DNA from: Bacteroidota bacterium
Lineage (GTDB): Bacteria > Bacteroidota > Bacteroidia > Bacteroidales > Lentimicrobiaceae
NCBI GenBank assembly: GCA_023434665.1
Contig: JAEYSM010000058.1
Location: 1-64,000, forward strand
DNA: 64,000 bases
Direction of reading: 5' to 3'
Shown here piece by piece: positions 34,191 to 43,215 of the stretch. The stretch's first letter is position 1. Each line of letters begins with the position of its first letter. A program made the position numbers and the translations under genes. The notes beneath the pieces are model-generated. The model saw only the letters and a program-made list of their open reading frames with translations. It searched no databases and had not been told where the DNA came from.

Positions 34191-35231
34191 ATGAAAAAAA
34201 CATTAACACTTGCTCTTGCAATTTTTTGCACTCTAAATTTTTTGGTTGCTCAAACAAACCAAATAAGTGTAATTCCTGATCCTGCTTCAACAAATGATTT
34301 CTATGATGACGCACCTCAATCTGATCTACCATTACAGACTATCACAATTGAGGGTGAAATTGAAAAGTCATTAACGATTGATTTTAATACCTTGCCTCTT
34401 CGTCAGGTTATTGTAAAAGAGACTGATTGGAATGGTGAAAGTGGCAAATTTATCGGAGCATACCAATACGAGGGATATTCGTTATATGACATTCTGAATT
34501 TAGCTGTCCTTAAGAAAGCCAATGCAAATGAGTTCCCCCCAATCATCGACCTTTATGTTGAAGTTGAAAATGCTATTGGAGAGAAAGTAGTTTTCAGTTG
34601 GGGTGAGGTTTATTATCCGATTAACAGACATCAGATTTTAATTGCATCTAAGGTGCGTAGGATTGTTCCTTCAAAAACAAAAGATTTATGGCCACTACCT
34701 GAGAAATCTAAACTTGTTGTTTCTACTGATTTATATACCGAACGCAATATCGAGTCACCAACCAGGATAACCATTAAATCAGCCAGGGTTAACTATAAAA
34801 TTGATCGCAATACAGCTGAAATGTTTCCTGAAACTTTCACACTTACGAATTTTGAAAATCCTACCACAATAGGTCAAAACCAGGTTCCTCAAAATAATAT
34901 CGAATATAATACAGTATTTTATGGAAGAGGTATGGGCATTCATTCCACAACACCGTTTGCCGGGATTATGTTAAAAGATTTCCTGAAAAATCAAATTAAG
35001 CTCAACCCCGATGTATTAAAAAAGGGAATGCTGATTACGGCCGGTTTGGATGGCTACAGAGGCGTATTTACAGTAAGTGAAGTATTTAACCGTAACGATC
35101 AGGCTGAACTATTGCTGGTAAAACAGAATGAGAAAGGTGTCGGCGCATTCCAGCTTTTCCCCGCTATGGATTTCTTCTCCGACCGGGCAATAAAAGTTTT
35201 ATCTGACATCCGCTTTATGATGGAAGATTGA
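34191..35231 (+). CDS. Secreted protein resembling a molybdopterin-dependent oxidoreductase (sulfite oxidase-like) domain
   Basis: 346 residues from the ATG at 34191, with a signal peptide (KKTLTLALAIFCTLNFLVAQ). The body starts with TITIEGEIEKSLTIDFNTLP and leads to YQYEGYSLYDILNLA, the pattern by which sulfite-oxidase-fold domains begin (x-V-x-G-x-V then L/P-x-xLxxL and GxxLxDIL). A second similar block runs from about residue 220. The mature protein has no Cys, so the cysteine that binds molybdenum in sulfite oxidase is lacking; it may bind another cofactor or only share the fold. Function unknown. Confidence 0.6.
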   Translation: MKKTLTLALAIFCTLNFLVAQTNQISVIPDPASTNDFYDDAPQSDLPLQTITIEGEIEKSLTIDFNTLPLRQVIVKETDWNGESGKFIGAYQYEGYSLYDILNLAVLKKANANEFPPIIDLYVEVENAIGEKVVFSWGEVYYPINRHQILIASKVRRIVPSKTKDLWPLPEKSKLVVSTDLYTERNIESPTRITIKSARVNYKIDRNTAEMFPETFTLTNFENPTTIGQNQVPQNNIEYNTVFYGRGMGIHSTTPFAGIMLKDFLKNQIKLNPDVLKKGMLITAGLDGYRGVFTVSEVFNRNDQAELLLVKQNEKGVGAFQLFPAMDFFSDRAIKVLSDIRFMMED

Positions 35232-35257
35232 TCAAATCTGTAACTCAAAAAACAATG

Positions 35258-35290
35258 AAGAGGCTGTTTCATAACTGAATACAGCCTCTT
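35258..35290. terminator. Shared terminator, sulfite-oxidase-fold gene / hutU
   Basis: Ten-base arms (AAGAGGCTGT and ACAGCCTCTT) with a 13-base loop and a T-rich tail. It sits between convergent genes. Confidence 0.7.
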
Positions 35291-35316
35291 TTAACTTCTA
35301 ATAAAATATGATAAAA

Positions 35317-37335
35317 TCAAAAACAACTATCAACCAAAGAATCATCAGCAAAATTAGGTAAAGTAACTTTGAGCATAGGTTCAGCTTCCATTGCCCGTTT
35401 AATAGCAAAAATTGCTTCATCATTTCTTGCCCACGATCTTCTTGAAATACCATTATTTACATCCCAATGAAGCATGGATCTTAAACGGCGGTCACTATCA
35501 GCTGATCCGTCTAAAACCATTCCAAATCCTCCGTTAATAACTTCACCCCAGCCAACACCTCCTCCATTATGTATAGAGACCCATGTGGCACCTCTGAATG
35601 AATCACCAATAACATTTTGAATAGCCATATCAGCAGTAAAGCTGCTTCCATCACATATATTGGATGTTTCCCTGAAAGGAGAGTCAGTACCCGAAACATC
35701 GTGGTGATCTCTTCCAAGAATAACCGGTGCGCTTATCCTACCTTCAGCAATTGCTTTGTTAAATGCCGCGGCGATCTTTGTCCGTCCTTCACAATCAGCA
35801 TATAAAATTCGTGCCTGAGAACCAACAACCAATTTATTCTGCTTGGCTTCTTTTATCCATCTGATATTGTCTTTCATTTGCTGATCGATTTCGATCGGAG
35901 AATGGGCAGCTATTCCTTCAAGTACTTCCATTGCAATATTGTCCGTAACATCCAGGTCTTCAGGCTTTCCTGACGAACACACCCATCTGAACGGGCCAAA
36001 GCCATAATCAAAACACATTGGTCCCATTATGTCCTGAACATAGCTCGGATATCTGAACTTTCCGTCAATGGTAAAAATATCAGCCCCAGCCCTGCCTGAT
36101 TCCAGTAGAAAAGCATTGCCATAATCAAAGAAGTACATCCCCTTACCGGAAAGTGTATTAATAGCTGTAACTTGTCTTTTTAAAGAATCCTGCACTTTTG
36201 ATCTGAATAATTCAGGATTATGAGCCATCATTTCATTTGCTTCCTCAAAAGTAACCCCTACAGGATAATAACCTCCTGCCCAGGGATTATGTAATGAAGT
36301 CTGGTCTGACCCCATATCAACATGTACTTCCCTTTCAGCAAGCCTTTCCCATAAATCAACCACATTACCAAGATAGGCAATTGAATGTGCATAGCCTTTG
36401 GCTATATACTTTAATGCAATATCAATAGCATCATCAACATTTGAGGTGATTTCATCGACCCATCCCTGGTTGTGTCTTTTTTCAGCTGCATGCGGATTGA
36501 TTTCAGCAGTTATACTTACAACACCTGCAATATTAGCTGCTTTTGGCTGAGCACCGCTCATGCCACCTAAACCGGCGGTCACAAACAGCCTCCCTCTTAG
36601 AGAAGCTTCCTGAGCATTCTCTCGTCTTGATATCTTCCTTCCTGCATTAAGGATTGTAATAGCAGTACCATGCACAATTCCCTGAGGACCAATATACATA
36701 TAGGAACCGGCCGTCATTTGTCCATACTGTGACACTCCTAACGCATTGAATTTTTCCCAATCATCAGGCTTTGAGTAATTTGGGATAACCATTCCATTAG
36801 TTACAACCACTCTGGGTGCATCTTTATGCGAAGGATACAGCCCCATGGGATGACCAGAATACATAACAAGAGTCTGTTCATCAGTCATCTCCGACAAATA
36901 CTGCATAGTCAAAAGATACTGTGCCCAATTTTGAAAAACAGCACCATTACCTCCATATGTAATTAATTCATGTGGATGTTGAGCCACAGCAGGATCCAGA
37001 TTATTCTGAATCATAAGCATAATTGCAGCCGCTTGTTTGCTTTTTGCAGGATAATTATCAATTGGGCGAGCGTGCATCCTGTAGGTAGGCTTGAACCGGT
37101 ACATATAAATCCTGCCATATTTGCTCAGCTCTTCAGCAAATTCCGGAGCGAGGGAAGCATGCATTTCAGGATTAAAGTAACGTAAAGCATTGCGTAACGC
37201 AAGCTTTTTTTCTTCAACTGTTAATATATCTTTTCTAACAGGAGCATGACTGACACTATAGTCAAACGAAGGTGAAGGTGGCAGATCGGAGGGTATACCT
37301 TGTCTAATAGCATCTTTAAAATCTAACTCTTTCAT
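35317..37335 (-). CDS. hutU: Urocanate hydratase
   Basis: 672 residues from the ATG at 37335; a longer frame from 37395 overlaps the upstream gene and lacks family residues. It shows the urocanase pattern: ELITYGGNGAVFQNWAQY, MYSGHPMGLYPS, NAGRK, VDMGSDQTSLHNPWAGGYYP, DYGFGPFRWVCSSG (with the active-site Cys) and a final HNGGGVGWGE. It uses tightly bound NAD to convert urocanate to imidazolonepropionate. The ~670-residue size is that of the longer Bacteroidota form (E. coli-type ~555). No other hut gene is nearby. The GT2 gene lies 19 bases upstream. Confidence 0.92.
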   Translation of the reverse strand: MKELDFKDAIRQGIPSDLPPSPSFDYSVSHAPVRKDILTVEEKKLALRNALRYFNPEMHASLAPEFAEELSKYGRIYMYRFKPTYRMHARPIDNYPAKSKQAAAIMLMIQNNLDPAVAQHPHELITYGGNGAVFQNWAQYLLTMQYLSEMTDEQTLVMYSGHPMGLYPSHKDAPRVVVTNGMVIPNYSKPDDWEKFNALGVSQYGQMTAGSYMYIGPQGIVHGTAITILNAGRKISRRENAQEASLRGRLFVTAGLGGMSGAQPKAANIAGVVSITAEINPHAAEKRHNQGWVDEITSNVDDAIDIALKYIAKGYAHSIAYLGNVVDLWERLAEREVHVDMGSDQTSLHNPWAGGYYPVGVTFEEANEMMAHNPELFRSKVQDSLKRQVTAINTLSGKGMYFFDYGNAFLLESGRAGADIFTIDGKFRYPSYVQDIMGPMCFDYGFGPFRWVCSSGKPEDLDVTDNIAMEVLEGIAAHSPIEIDQQMKDNIRWIKEAKQNKLVVGSQARILYADCEGRTKIAAAFNKAIAEGRISAPVILGRDHHDVSGTDSPFRETSNICDGSSFTADMAIQNVIGDSFRGATWVSIHNGGGVGWGEVINGGFGMVLDGSADSDRRLRSMLHWDVNNGISRRSWARNDEAIFAIKRAMEAEPMLKVTLPNFADDSLVDSCF

Positions 37336-37354
37336 ACTTATATATTTATCTTGC

Positions 37355-38491
37355 TTACCATTGTGTCTTTTTCGAGAAAAACCCAATAAATCCAAGCCAT
37401 AAGTTTACAAACATCAAAAATATTTCAAAAAACGGAATCCACAACAAGAAGCCTTTCTCATTCAGTTTCAGCATCGATCTGCGGATAACGAATAGTTGGC
37501 TGAATAATCTTATCATGAATATACCACCCAATAAATAGGGGTCAATACCAACAAGTGCCAATAAAATAAGGAGTGTATAAAATAATACCTGAGTAAAGGA
37601 AAAAAGTCCCAAAATCAACTTGTGTTTAAACTTATATATTCCCCCTGTTGTAAGATGTCTCCTCTTTTGCCTTAACCAGGAACCTATAGTTTGTTTTGGT
37701 TTAGAATAAGTGAATGAAGAAGGCTCAACCTGAATTCTTGTATTCCATTTATTTGCCACCTGATTAATAAAGAGATCATCGTCACCCGATATTAATTTAT
37801 AATGCTTAACAAATCCTCCTGAATTATAAAACAAGGATCGGTGATAAGCCAAATTCCTGCCTACACCCATATAAGGCAATCCATTCAGAGCGAGACTAAG
37901 ATATTGCATCGCTACATGTAATGTATCAAACCTGATAAGCTTATTCAAAAGACCTCTTTGAGTAAGATACGGTCCATATCCCAATACTATTTCTGCTTTT
38001 TCAGTAAACGCTTTTTGCATTGAGCTTATCCAGTCAGGGCCTGAGGGACAACAATCTGCATCAGTAAACATAAGTTGTTCGTGTACAGCTGATTTTATAC
38101 CGAGAGACAATGGAAATTTTTTACCTGTAAAGAAATTTAGGTTCTCATGAATGTGAACTACTTTTAAATGACTATACTTATCAGTCAATTCTCTTAAAAG
38201 GTAAAATGTATCATCATCTGAAGCATCATTTACAACAATCACCTCATATACCGGATAATCCTGTTCAAGTATAACAGGTAGAAACCGTACCAGATTATGA
38301 TATTCATTTTTGGCACAAATAATGACTGAGACAGGCGGTTTTTCCTCAATAAATTTTCGTTTTGCCGGATTATAGAACGCTAGTCTTCCATACACAAACC
38401 AATAGTAAATGAGTTGCACTAGCAAAACTGCAGCCAGCAAAATAAGCAAAGGAAAGAAGGGTGAATTAATAAGTGTATAGATCCAAACCAT
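37355..38491 (-). CDS. Membrane glycosyltransferase, family 2
   Basis: 378 residues from the ATG at 38491; a TTG at 38524 precedes a -7 box and is rejected. One N-terminal membrane helix (LLILLAAVLLVQLIYYWF) leads into a GT-A domain with SVIICAKNEYHNLVRFLP, VNDASDDDTF, the FTDADCCPSG (DxD) motif, GDDDLFIN and the LRQKRRHLTTGG region (QxxRW-like). Two or three C-terminal helices follow. It probably adds a sugar from a nucleotide donor to a lipid carrier or exported glycan. The acceptor is unknown. Confidence 0.88.
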   Translation of the reverse strand: MVWIYTLINSPFFPLLILLAAVLLVQLIYYWFVYGRLAFYNPAKRKFIEEKPPVSVIICAKNEYHNLVRFLPVILEQDYPVYEVIVVNDASDDDTFYLLRELTDKYSHLKVVHIHENLNFFTGKKFPLSLGIKSAVHEQLMFTDADCCPSGPDWISSMQKAFTEKAEIVLGYGPYLTQRGLLNKLIRFDTLHVAMQYLSLALNGLPYMGVGRNLAYHRSLFYNSGGFVKHYKLISGDDDLFINQVANKWNTRIQVEPSSFTYSKPKQTIGSWLRQKRRHLTTGGIYKFKHKLILGLFSFTQVLFYTLLILLALVGIDPYLLGGIFMIRLFSQLFVIRRSMLKLNEKGFLLWIPFFEIFLMFVNLWLGFIGFFSKKTQW

Positions 38492-38511
38492 AAATTTCTT
38501 TTTCGACGAGG

Positions 38512-38519
38512 CAAAATTA
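38512..38519 (-). promoter_or_regulatory. -7 box of the GT2 gene
   Basis: TAATTTTG on the minus strand, 20 bases before the ATG at 38491. It lies inside the longer alternative frame and so supports the shorter start. Confidence 0.5.
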
Positions 38520-38660
38520 TTCAAACCTGTCCACTTAAAGAATTATAGTTATCAACAATATCTAAAATTGATGAACAGTATTTCAGAAATTAGACATCAA
38601 TTTCACACTCCCCATCTTTTAATTAGAGCAGTTTGCTACTTTTCTTCCAGAATTTAAAGA

Positions 38661-39899
38661 CTAAAAATGAAAGCTTAATATTACAGAAGAAGTTTTACCA
38701 ATAGTTTTCCTATGAGTTAAAGGTTCCCATCTAAATTCTGCTCCCAGTTTCCAGAAATTAACTCCCAAGCCCGTACTTAACCTTACGGCAGTAAATTTAT
38801 CACCATGGCTCTCTGTATGCTCAACATCTTCACCAAGAATTTGCGAGGTGGTTGTTTTTGACCATCTTCCATAAAAAAATTCAGTAGATAAACCAGCATT
38901 TGCAAAGAAGTTAAATTTGTTAACAGGGTAATAATATCTTATCATGTTAACCATCTTGAACGAATCGTAACTGTAAACCTTTTTCTCTTTCATGTGGAAA
39001 TTTCCCATATCGTACTCCCTGCTTGCTCTTGCCACATATGGGTTAAAAGCTGTAAACTCATTAAATAGAGACCAATTGGGCAAACTAATGGGTCGTTTAA
39101 GTTCTAGTATCAATCCAAAAGGATAATAATCAAAATCATACTTCGATAATCCATTGTCGTCAAACTTTAATGAACTCCATGCTTTTCCAATAGTAAGTCC
39201 CCAGTTGAAGGAAACGTTTTTAACCGGATCAAAAATTCTGAAAGCCTCATTCCTGCACCTATAATATTCAATAAAAATCTTTTCCAGGTCTCTATGGCGA
39301 TATTGTATCTTATTTAAATCACTAAAAATAGCAGGACAACCTGAAAAATATCTGGCTAACTGCAGCGCGAATTGTCGGTTAGTCACAATTGAATCGGGTT
39401 GACCTGTTGACCATGTGGTTGGAGTTGAGTGAGGTTTCCTTTCATATACTATTTTGTAAGCTTTGTACACCAACAATACAAATTCATCACCTTCCTTGAT
39501 ATAAAAGTTTTCACTCACCGATTTCCGGTAAACATATAAGGACTTTGAACCCTTAATAATTGCCTGTAAAAAGACCAAATCCTGTTCTATGAACAAATTG
39601 GGATCAGTACTTAGATTCTTTTCATCTCTTGCACTTACTTCAATATCAACATAACCACCTTCCCAAACTTCGCCACCCATTCCAAACTCTTTAATATCAT
39701 AAGGATCATACCAGGTTCCAGACTCTTCGGGACTCTGCTTAAAAAGTATTTTCGAAGGATTCATCCCCCAGTTTTTGATTTCAATGTATCCATTGACGGT
39801 ATCTCCTGCCAGAGTGATAATGTAGGCTTCTTTAATGTTCTTTTGAGCTAACAGGGTCATAGAGATTAACATGCCTGCAATAATCAATAGTATTCTCAT
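38661..39899 (-). CDS. Unrecognised exported protein with beta-barrel-like C terminus
   Basis: 412 residues. A signal peptide (MRILLIIAGMLISMTLLAQ) is followed by a mixed domain (about 20-210) with repeated polar beta strands and a GDTVNGYIEIKN start. The second half has alternating aromatic and polar residues and ends in VILSFHF, a terminal Phe as in outer-membrane barrels. No enzyme motif is visible. It may be an outer-membrane or periplasmic protein of a lineage-specific family. It stands alone; the minus-strand -7-like box upstream (GATATTTG) is imperfect. Confidence 0.7.
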   Translation of the reverse strand: MRILLIIAGMLISMTLLAQKNIKEAYIITLAGDTVNGYIEIKNWGMNPSKILFKQSPEESGTWYDPYDIKEFGMGGEVWEGGYVDIEVSARDEKNLSTDPNLFIEQDLVFLQAIIKGSKSLYVYRKSVSENFYIKEGDEFVLLVYKAYKIVYERKPHSTPTTWSTGQPDSIVTNRQFALQLARYFSGCPAIFSDLNKIQYRHRDLEKIFIEYYRCRNEAFRIFDPVKNVSFNWGLTIGKAWSSLKFDDNGLSKYDFDYYPFGLILELKRPISLPNWSLFNEFTAFNPYVARASREYDMGNFHMKEKKVYSYDSFKMVNMIRYYYPVNKFNFFANAGLSTEFFYGRWSKTTTSQILGEDVEHTESHGDKFTAVRLSTGLGVNFWKLGAEFRWEPLTHRKTIGKTSSVILSFHF

Positions 39900-40072
39900 A
39901 AAATTGGGGGGTTTAAATAAATTATTATCGAATAAATTTTATACCGCCGCAAATATCATAATTATTATTTATTTGTACAAAAATATTTATTACCTCAGAG
40001 ATTAAAATGTATTTAAAGCTTATCCATATTACCTTATCCAGACAAACATTATAGCTATTTCGAAAAAAAACC

Positions 40073-40080
40073 TATTTTTG
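40073..40080 (+). promoter_or_regulatory. -7 box of the methyltransferase gene
   Basis: TATTTTTG, an exact TAnnTTTG match, 44 bases before the ATG at 40125. It makes the TTG at 40083, almost at the transcript start, an unlikely translation start. Confidence 0.5.
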
Positions 40081-40124
40081 TTTTGAATGAAAACATCATT
40101 CAGTATAACATAAAATATAAGAAA

Positions 40125-40724
40125 ATGGTAGACCAATGGGATCAAAGATATGCTGCTGAGGGTTATGTTTATGGAACTGAACCTAATGAATGGTTCGTTG
40201 AAAAACTAAAGATCTTCAAACCCGGCAAACTTTTACTTCCTGCAGAAGGCGAAGGACGAAATGCTGTTTGGGCCGCTGTTAATGGATGGCAAGTAGTCGC
40301 TTTTGACCAGAGTCCCGAAGCCAAAACAAAAGCTTTAAAACTTGCACACGATCATAATGTAGATTTTGAATATCATGTCAAAGATCTCAGGTGCTATAGA
40401 AACGAACCTGAATCTTTTGATGCAATTGCGTTGATTTATGTTCATATGCCATCACATTTCAGAACCAGGGTTCACATCGAACTAATAAAACTTCTGAAAC
40501 CCGGAGGTTGTCTGATCCTGGAAGCTTTTACGAAAGGACAATTATTTCACAAAAGTGGAGGTCCAAAAGATCTTGATATGTTATATGACCCACAAGATCT
40601 CAAAAACGATTTTGCCGCACTTAAAATTCTCGAATTTCATAATATTAAGTTACACCTTGAAGAAGGTGAATCACATAAGGGTATTGCTGATGTTGTCAGG
40701 ATCTTCGCCCGAAAGATCAATTAA
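40125..40724 (+). CDS. Class I SAM-dependent methyltransferase (TehB/thiopurine-type)
   Basis: 199 residues from the ATG at 40125. It opens WDQRYAAEGYVYGTEPNEWF, a pattern of the TehB/TPMT-like group. The SAM site is degenerate: LLLPAEGEGRNAVWAAV replaces the usual D-x-G-x-G-x-N, then VVAFDQSPEAKTKA, DAIALIYVHMP and LKPGGCLILEAF. It probably methylates a small molecule or metalloid. It is monocistronic, followed by a 320-base gene-free stretch. Confidence 0.85.
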   Translation: MVDQWDQRYAAEGYVYGTEPNEWFVEKLKIFKPGKLLLPAEGEGRNAVWAAVNGWQVVAFDQSPEAKTKALKLAHDHNVDFEYHVKDLRCYRNEPESFDAIALIYVHMPSHFRTRVHIELIKLLKPGGCLILEAFTKGQLFHKSGGPKDLDMLYDPQDLKNDFAALKILEFHNIKLHLEEGESHKGIADVVRIFARKIN

Positions 40725-41044
40725 TCCTTCCTGATTTATCACTTCCTCACACACTGTTAGGCATCATACTGTGGTACTTAAGTACTGTACCATCGTTAAA
40801 AAATTGTCACAAGCGTTTATTAGCCCAATGAATGCTTGCTGATATTCCATTCATTTTATAAAACCAACGATTTACCAATAGTGAATTACTCCATGATTTA
40901 ATAATTTTTATGCCACTCCGAAGCCACTTTTAAGCGTGATTCTTCGGTTAAAAGTCGGTTAGAATACGCTTAACACTCCTTTAAGATAATAGTTTTATAA
41001 ATGTAAAACAACAGGAACAAAAGTGTTTGTACTTTTGCCATAAG
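40725..41044. other. 320-base gene-free stretch with several inverted repeats
   Basis: No ORF of note. The stretch holds a TGGTAC/GTACCA hairpin (40772-40792) around the palindrome GTACTTAAGTAC, and a cluster at 40918-40973. In that cluster CCGAAG (40918-40923) pairs with CTTCGG (40942-40947), ACTTTTAA (40926-40933) with TTAAAAGT (40948-40955), and TTAAGCGTGATTC (40930-40942) with GAATACGCTTAA (40962-40973, one bulged base). The first two pairings interlock as a pseudoknot, and the third excludes them. Confidence 0.55.
41030..41037 (+). promoter_or_regulatory. -7 box of the phosphopantetheinyl transferase gene
   Basis: TACTTTTG, a TAnnTTTG match, only seven bases before the ATG at 41045, so the mRNA may be leaderless. 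Confidence 0.45.
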
Positions 41045-41734
41045 ATGACAAAATTATTTGCCTTTCAATTGCTGGAAGAGGATTCCTTCCATATGGTGCG
41101 ACAGTTATTACTTGAAAGGGTATCAATTTCGTGCGCTAAAAAAGTTTCAGAGTTCAAACTTTACGATGATGCTCAGCGACATCTGATTGGCGAGCTGTTG
41201 GCTAGATATGCGTTATGGAAATTAACCGGAAAATGGTCAAAGGAAAATTTTGAAATAGGGAATAAAGGCAAACCTAGTCCCGAAGGATTAAATGGAATAT
41301 TTTACAATATCTCTCATTCAGGCAAATGGGTAGTGGTGATTGCAGGCGACAGCAATGTAGGTATTGATATCGAAAAAATAAGGAATTATCCGGCAGGCGT
41401 AGCTGATCGTTTTTTTTCAGAAATTGAGAAGTCACTTATCAATTCAGCTTCCACAGAAATTGAAAAGCAAGAACTCTTCTTCACTATCTGGACCCTTAAA
41501 GAGAGTTTTTTGAAAGCAATCGGCAAGGGGCTTACTAAAAGCCTCAGCTCTTTTACTGTCCAAAGAGATCAACTAGGAAACTGGCATTTAGTGAGTGACT
41601 CAGAAACTTCAGGATTCATTGTAAAATCAATCCCTTTCATCGAAGGATATAAATTATCTGTCTGTACAGCCAGCCCTTTTGTTTTTCAGGGAATTGATTT
41701 TGTAACAATTAAGGATTTTACTGACCTGAAATAA
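41045..41734 (+). CDS. 4'-phosphopantetheinyl transferase superfamily protein
   Basis: 229 residues from the ATG at 41045 (MTKLFAFQLL). It shows the Sfp-type pattern: NISHSGKWVVV, the metal-binding GIDIEKI, and a WTLKESFLKAIGKGL segment (the W-x-x-KE-x-x-xK motif). It moves the phosphopantetheine arm of CoA onto carrier proteins. The size is that of the Sfp/Gsp group. Whether it serves ACP or a specialised carrier cannot be told. A -7 box lies directly upstream. Confidence 0.88.
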   Translation: MTKLFAFQLLEEDSFHMVRQLLLERVSISCAKKVSEFKLYDDAQRHLIGELLARYALWKLTGKWSKENFEIGNKGKPSPEGLNGIFYNISHSGKWVVVIAGDSNVGIDIEKIRNYPAGVADRFFSEIEKSLINSASTEIEKQELFFTIWTLKESFLKAIGKGLTKSLSSFTVQRDQLGNWHLVSDSETSGFIVKSIPFIEGYKLSVCTASPFVFQGIDFVTIKDFTDLK

Positions 41735-41785
41735 TTATTTAGCAAAAGGATATATGCCTATTCCATTTAAAAATAACTATTAGCA

Positions 41786-43207
41786 ATGATAAAGGATGTT
41801 GGAGAATTTCGTAAAGAAGCTCATAAAATGGTCGACCGTCTGGCTGACTACTATGAAAACGTTGAATCATATCCCGTAAAATCACAAATTAATCCTGGAG
41901 ATGTAAGTAGGATGATTCCACACAATCCGCCTCAGGAGGCAGAGGGGATTGATGCTATTATGTCGGATTTCGACAAGTATATCATGCCTGGCCTGGTTCA
42001 CTGGCAGCATCCTGCCTTCTTTGCTTATTTTCCTGCTAATTCAAGCTATCCATCTGTTCTGGCCGAAATGCTGACCGCCACAATTGCACAACAAGGAATG
42101 GTTTGGGAAACCTCTCCTGCTGCTGCAGAACTTGAAGAAAAAATGATGGAATGGCTCAAAGATATTTGTGGATTACCCGTACAATTTACCGGTGTTATTC
42201 AGGATACTGCATCAGCTTCAACCCTTACAGCATTATTGACTGCAAGAGAAAGATCTACTCAATTTACTGTTAATCATGTTGGATTTAATGCTGCACCTAA
42301 ACTGAGAATCTATTGTACTTCCGAAACACACTCATCCATAGAAAAGGCAGCAAGGATTGCAGGCTTTGGAAGTTCAAATCTGGTAAAGATACCGGTAGAT
42401 GATCAATTTGCCATGATCCCCGAAAAGCTGGAGGAAGCAATTTTGAAAGATACCAGGAATGGATTTGAACCTTGTTGTATAATTGGAACGATTGGCACTA
42501 CAAGCTGTACAGCAGTTGATCCCATAGAAGCAATTGGCACTATTAGTAAAAAGTTCAATATCTGGTTTCATGTTGATGGCGCTTATGCAGGCACTGCTAT
42601 GGTGCTTTCAGAAATGCATCATTATGCCAAAGGCTTGGAATTTGCTGATAGTTATGTCTTTAACCCTCATAAATGGATGTTTACCAATTTCGATTGCTCA
42701 GCATATTTCGTGAAAGATAAAGAATCACTTATCAAAACCTTCGAAATCTTGCCCGAATACCTCAAAACAGGCTCAAGAGGAAAAGTGAATGATTATCGGG
42801 ATTGGGGAGTAGCTCTTGGAAGAAGATTCAGAGCACTCAAACTCTGGTTTGTAATCAGAAATTTTGGTATAAAGGGAATTCAGGAAAAAGTAAGATTGCA
42901 CCTTGATCTGGCACAATGGCTCACCAACCAAATCAAAGACAACAGTGACTTTGAACTCTTAACCGAAACAAGGTTCAGTCTTGTGTGCTTCAGGTACAAA
43001 CCAAAAGGCATAAATGACGAAAACCAGTTGAATGAAATGAATAAGGCATTGGAAGCCAAGCTTAACAGCTCCGGTAAATTATATATTTCACATACAATTC
43101 TAAAGGGGAAATACACCCTCAGGCTGGTTATCGCACAAACATATGTCGAACCGAAACACGTATTTGAAGCATGGGATTTTATCAAAGAGAGTGCTAGTAA
43201 GCAATAG
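41786..43207 (+). CDS. PLP-dependent group II decarboxylase (aromatic-L-amino-acid decarboxylase-like)
   Basis: 473 residues. The fold-type I decarboxylase features are HWQHPAFFAYFPANSSYP, a TASASTLTALLTARE region, HVDGAYAGTAM (the PLP-contacting Asp) and NPHKWMFTNFDC (the Lys that binds PLP). The layout is that of aromatic-amino-acid decarboxylases, which make tyramine or tryptamine-type amines. The substrate cannot be set from the sequence. It lies 51 bases after the phosphopantetheinyl transferase gene and may share its transcript. Confidence 0.9.
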   Translation: MIKDVGEFRKEAHKMVDRLADYYENVESYPVKSQINPGDVSRMIPHNPPQEAEGIDAIMSDFDKYIMPGLVHWQHPAFFAYFPANSSYPSVLAEMLTATIAQQGMVWETSPAAAELEEKMMEWLKDICGLPVQFTGVIQDTASASTLTALLTARERSTQFTVNHVGFNAAPKLRIYCTSETHSSIEKAARIAGFGSSNLVKIPVDDQFAMIPEKLEEAILKDTRNGFEPCCIIGTIGTTSCTAVDPIEAIGTISKKFNIWFHVDGAYAGTAMVLSEMHHYAKGLEFADSYVFNPHKWMFTNFDCSAYFVKDKESLIKTFEILPEYLKTGSRGKVNDYRDWGVALGRRFRALKLWFVIRNFGIKGIQEKVRLHLDLAQWLTNQIKDNSDFELLTETRFSLVCFRYKPKGINDENQLNEMNKALEAKLNSSGKLYISHTILKGKYTLRLVIAQTYVEPKHVFEAWDFIKESASKQ

Positions 43208-43215
43208 ATATTAAC

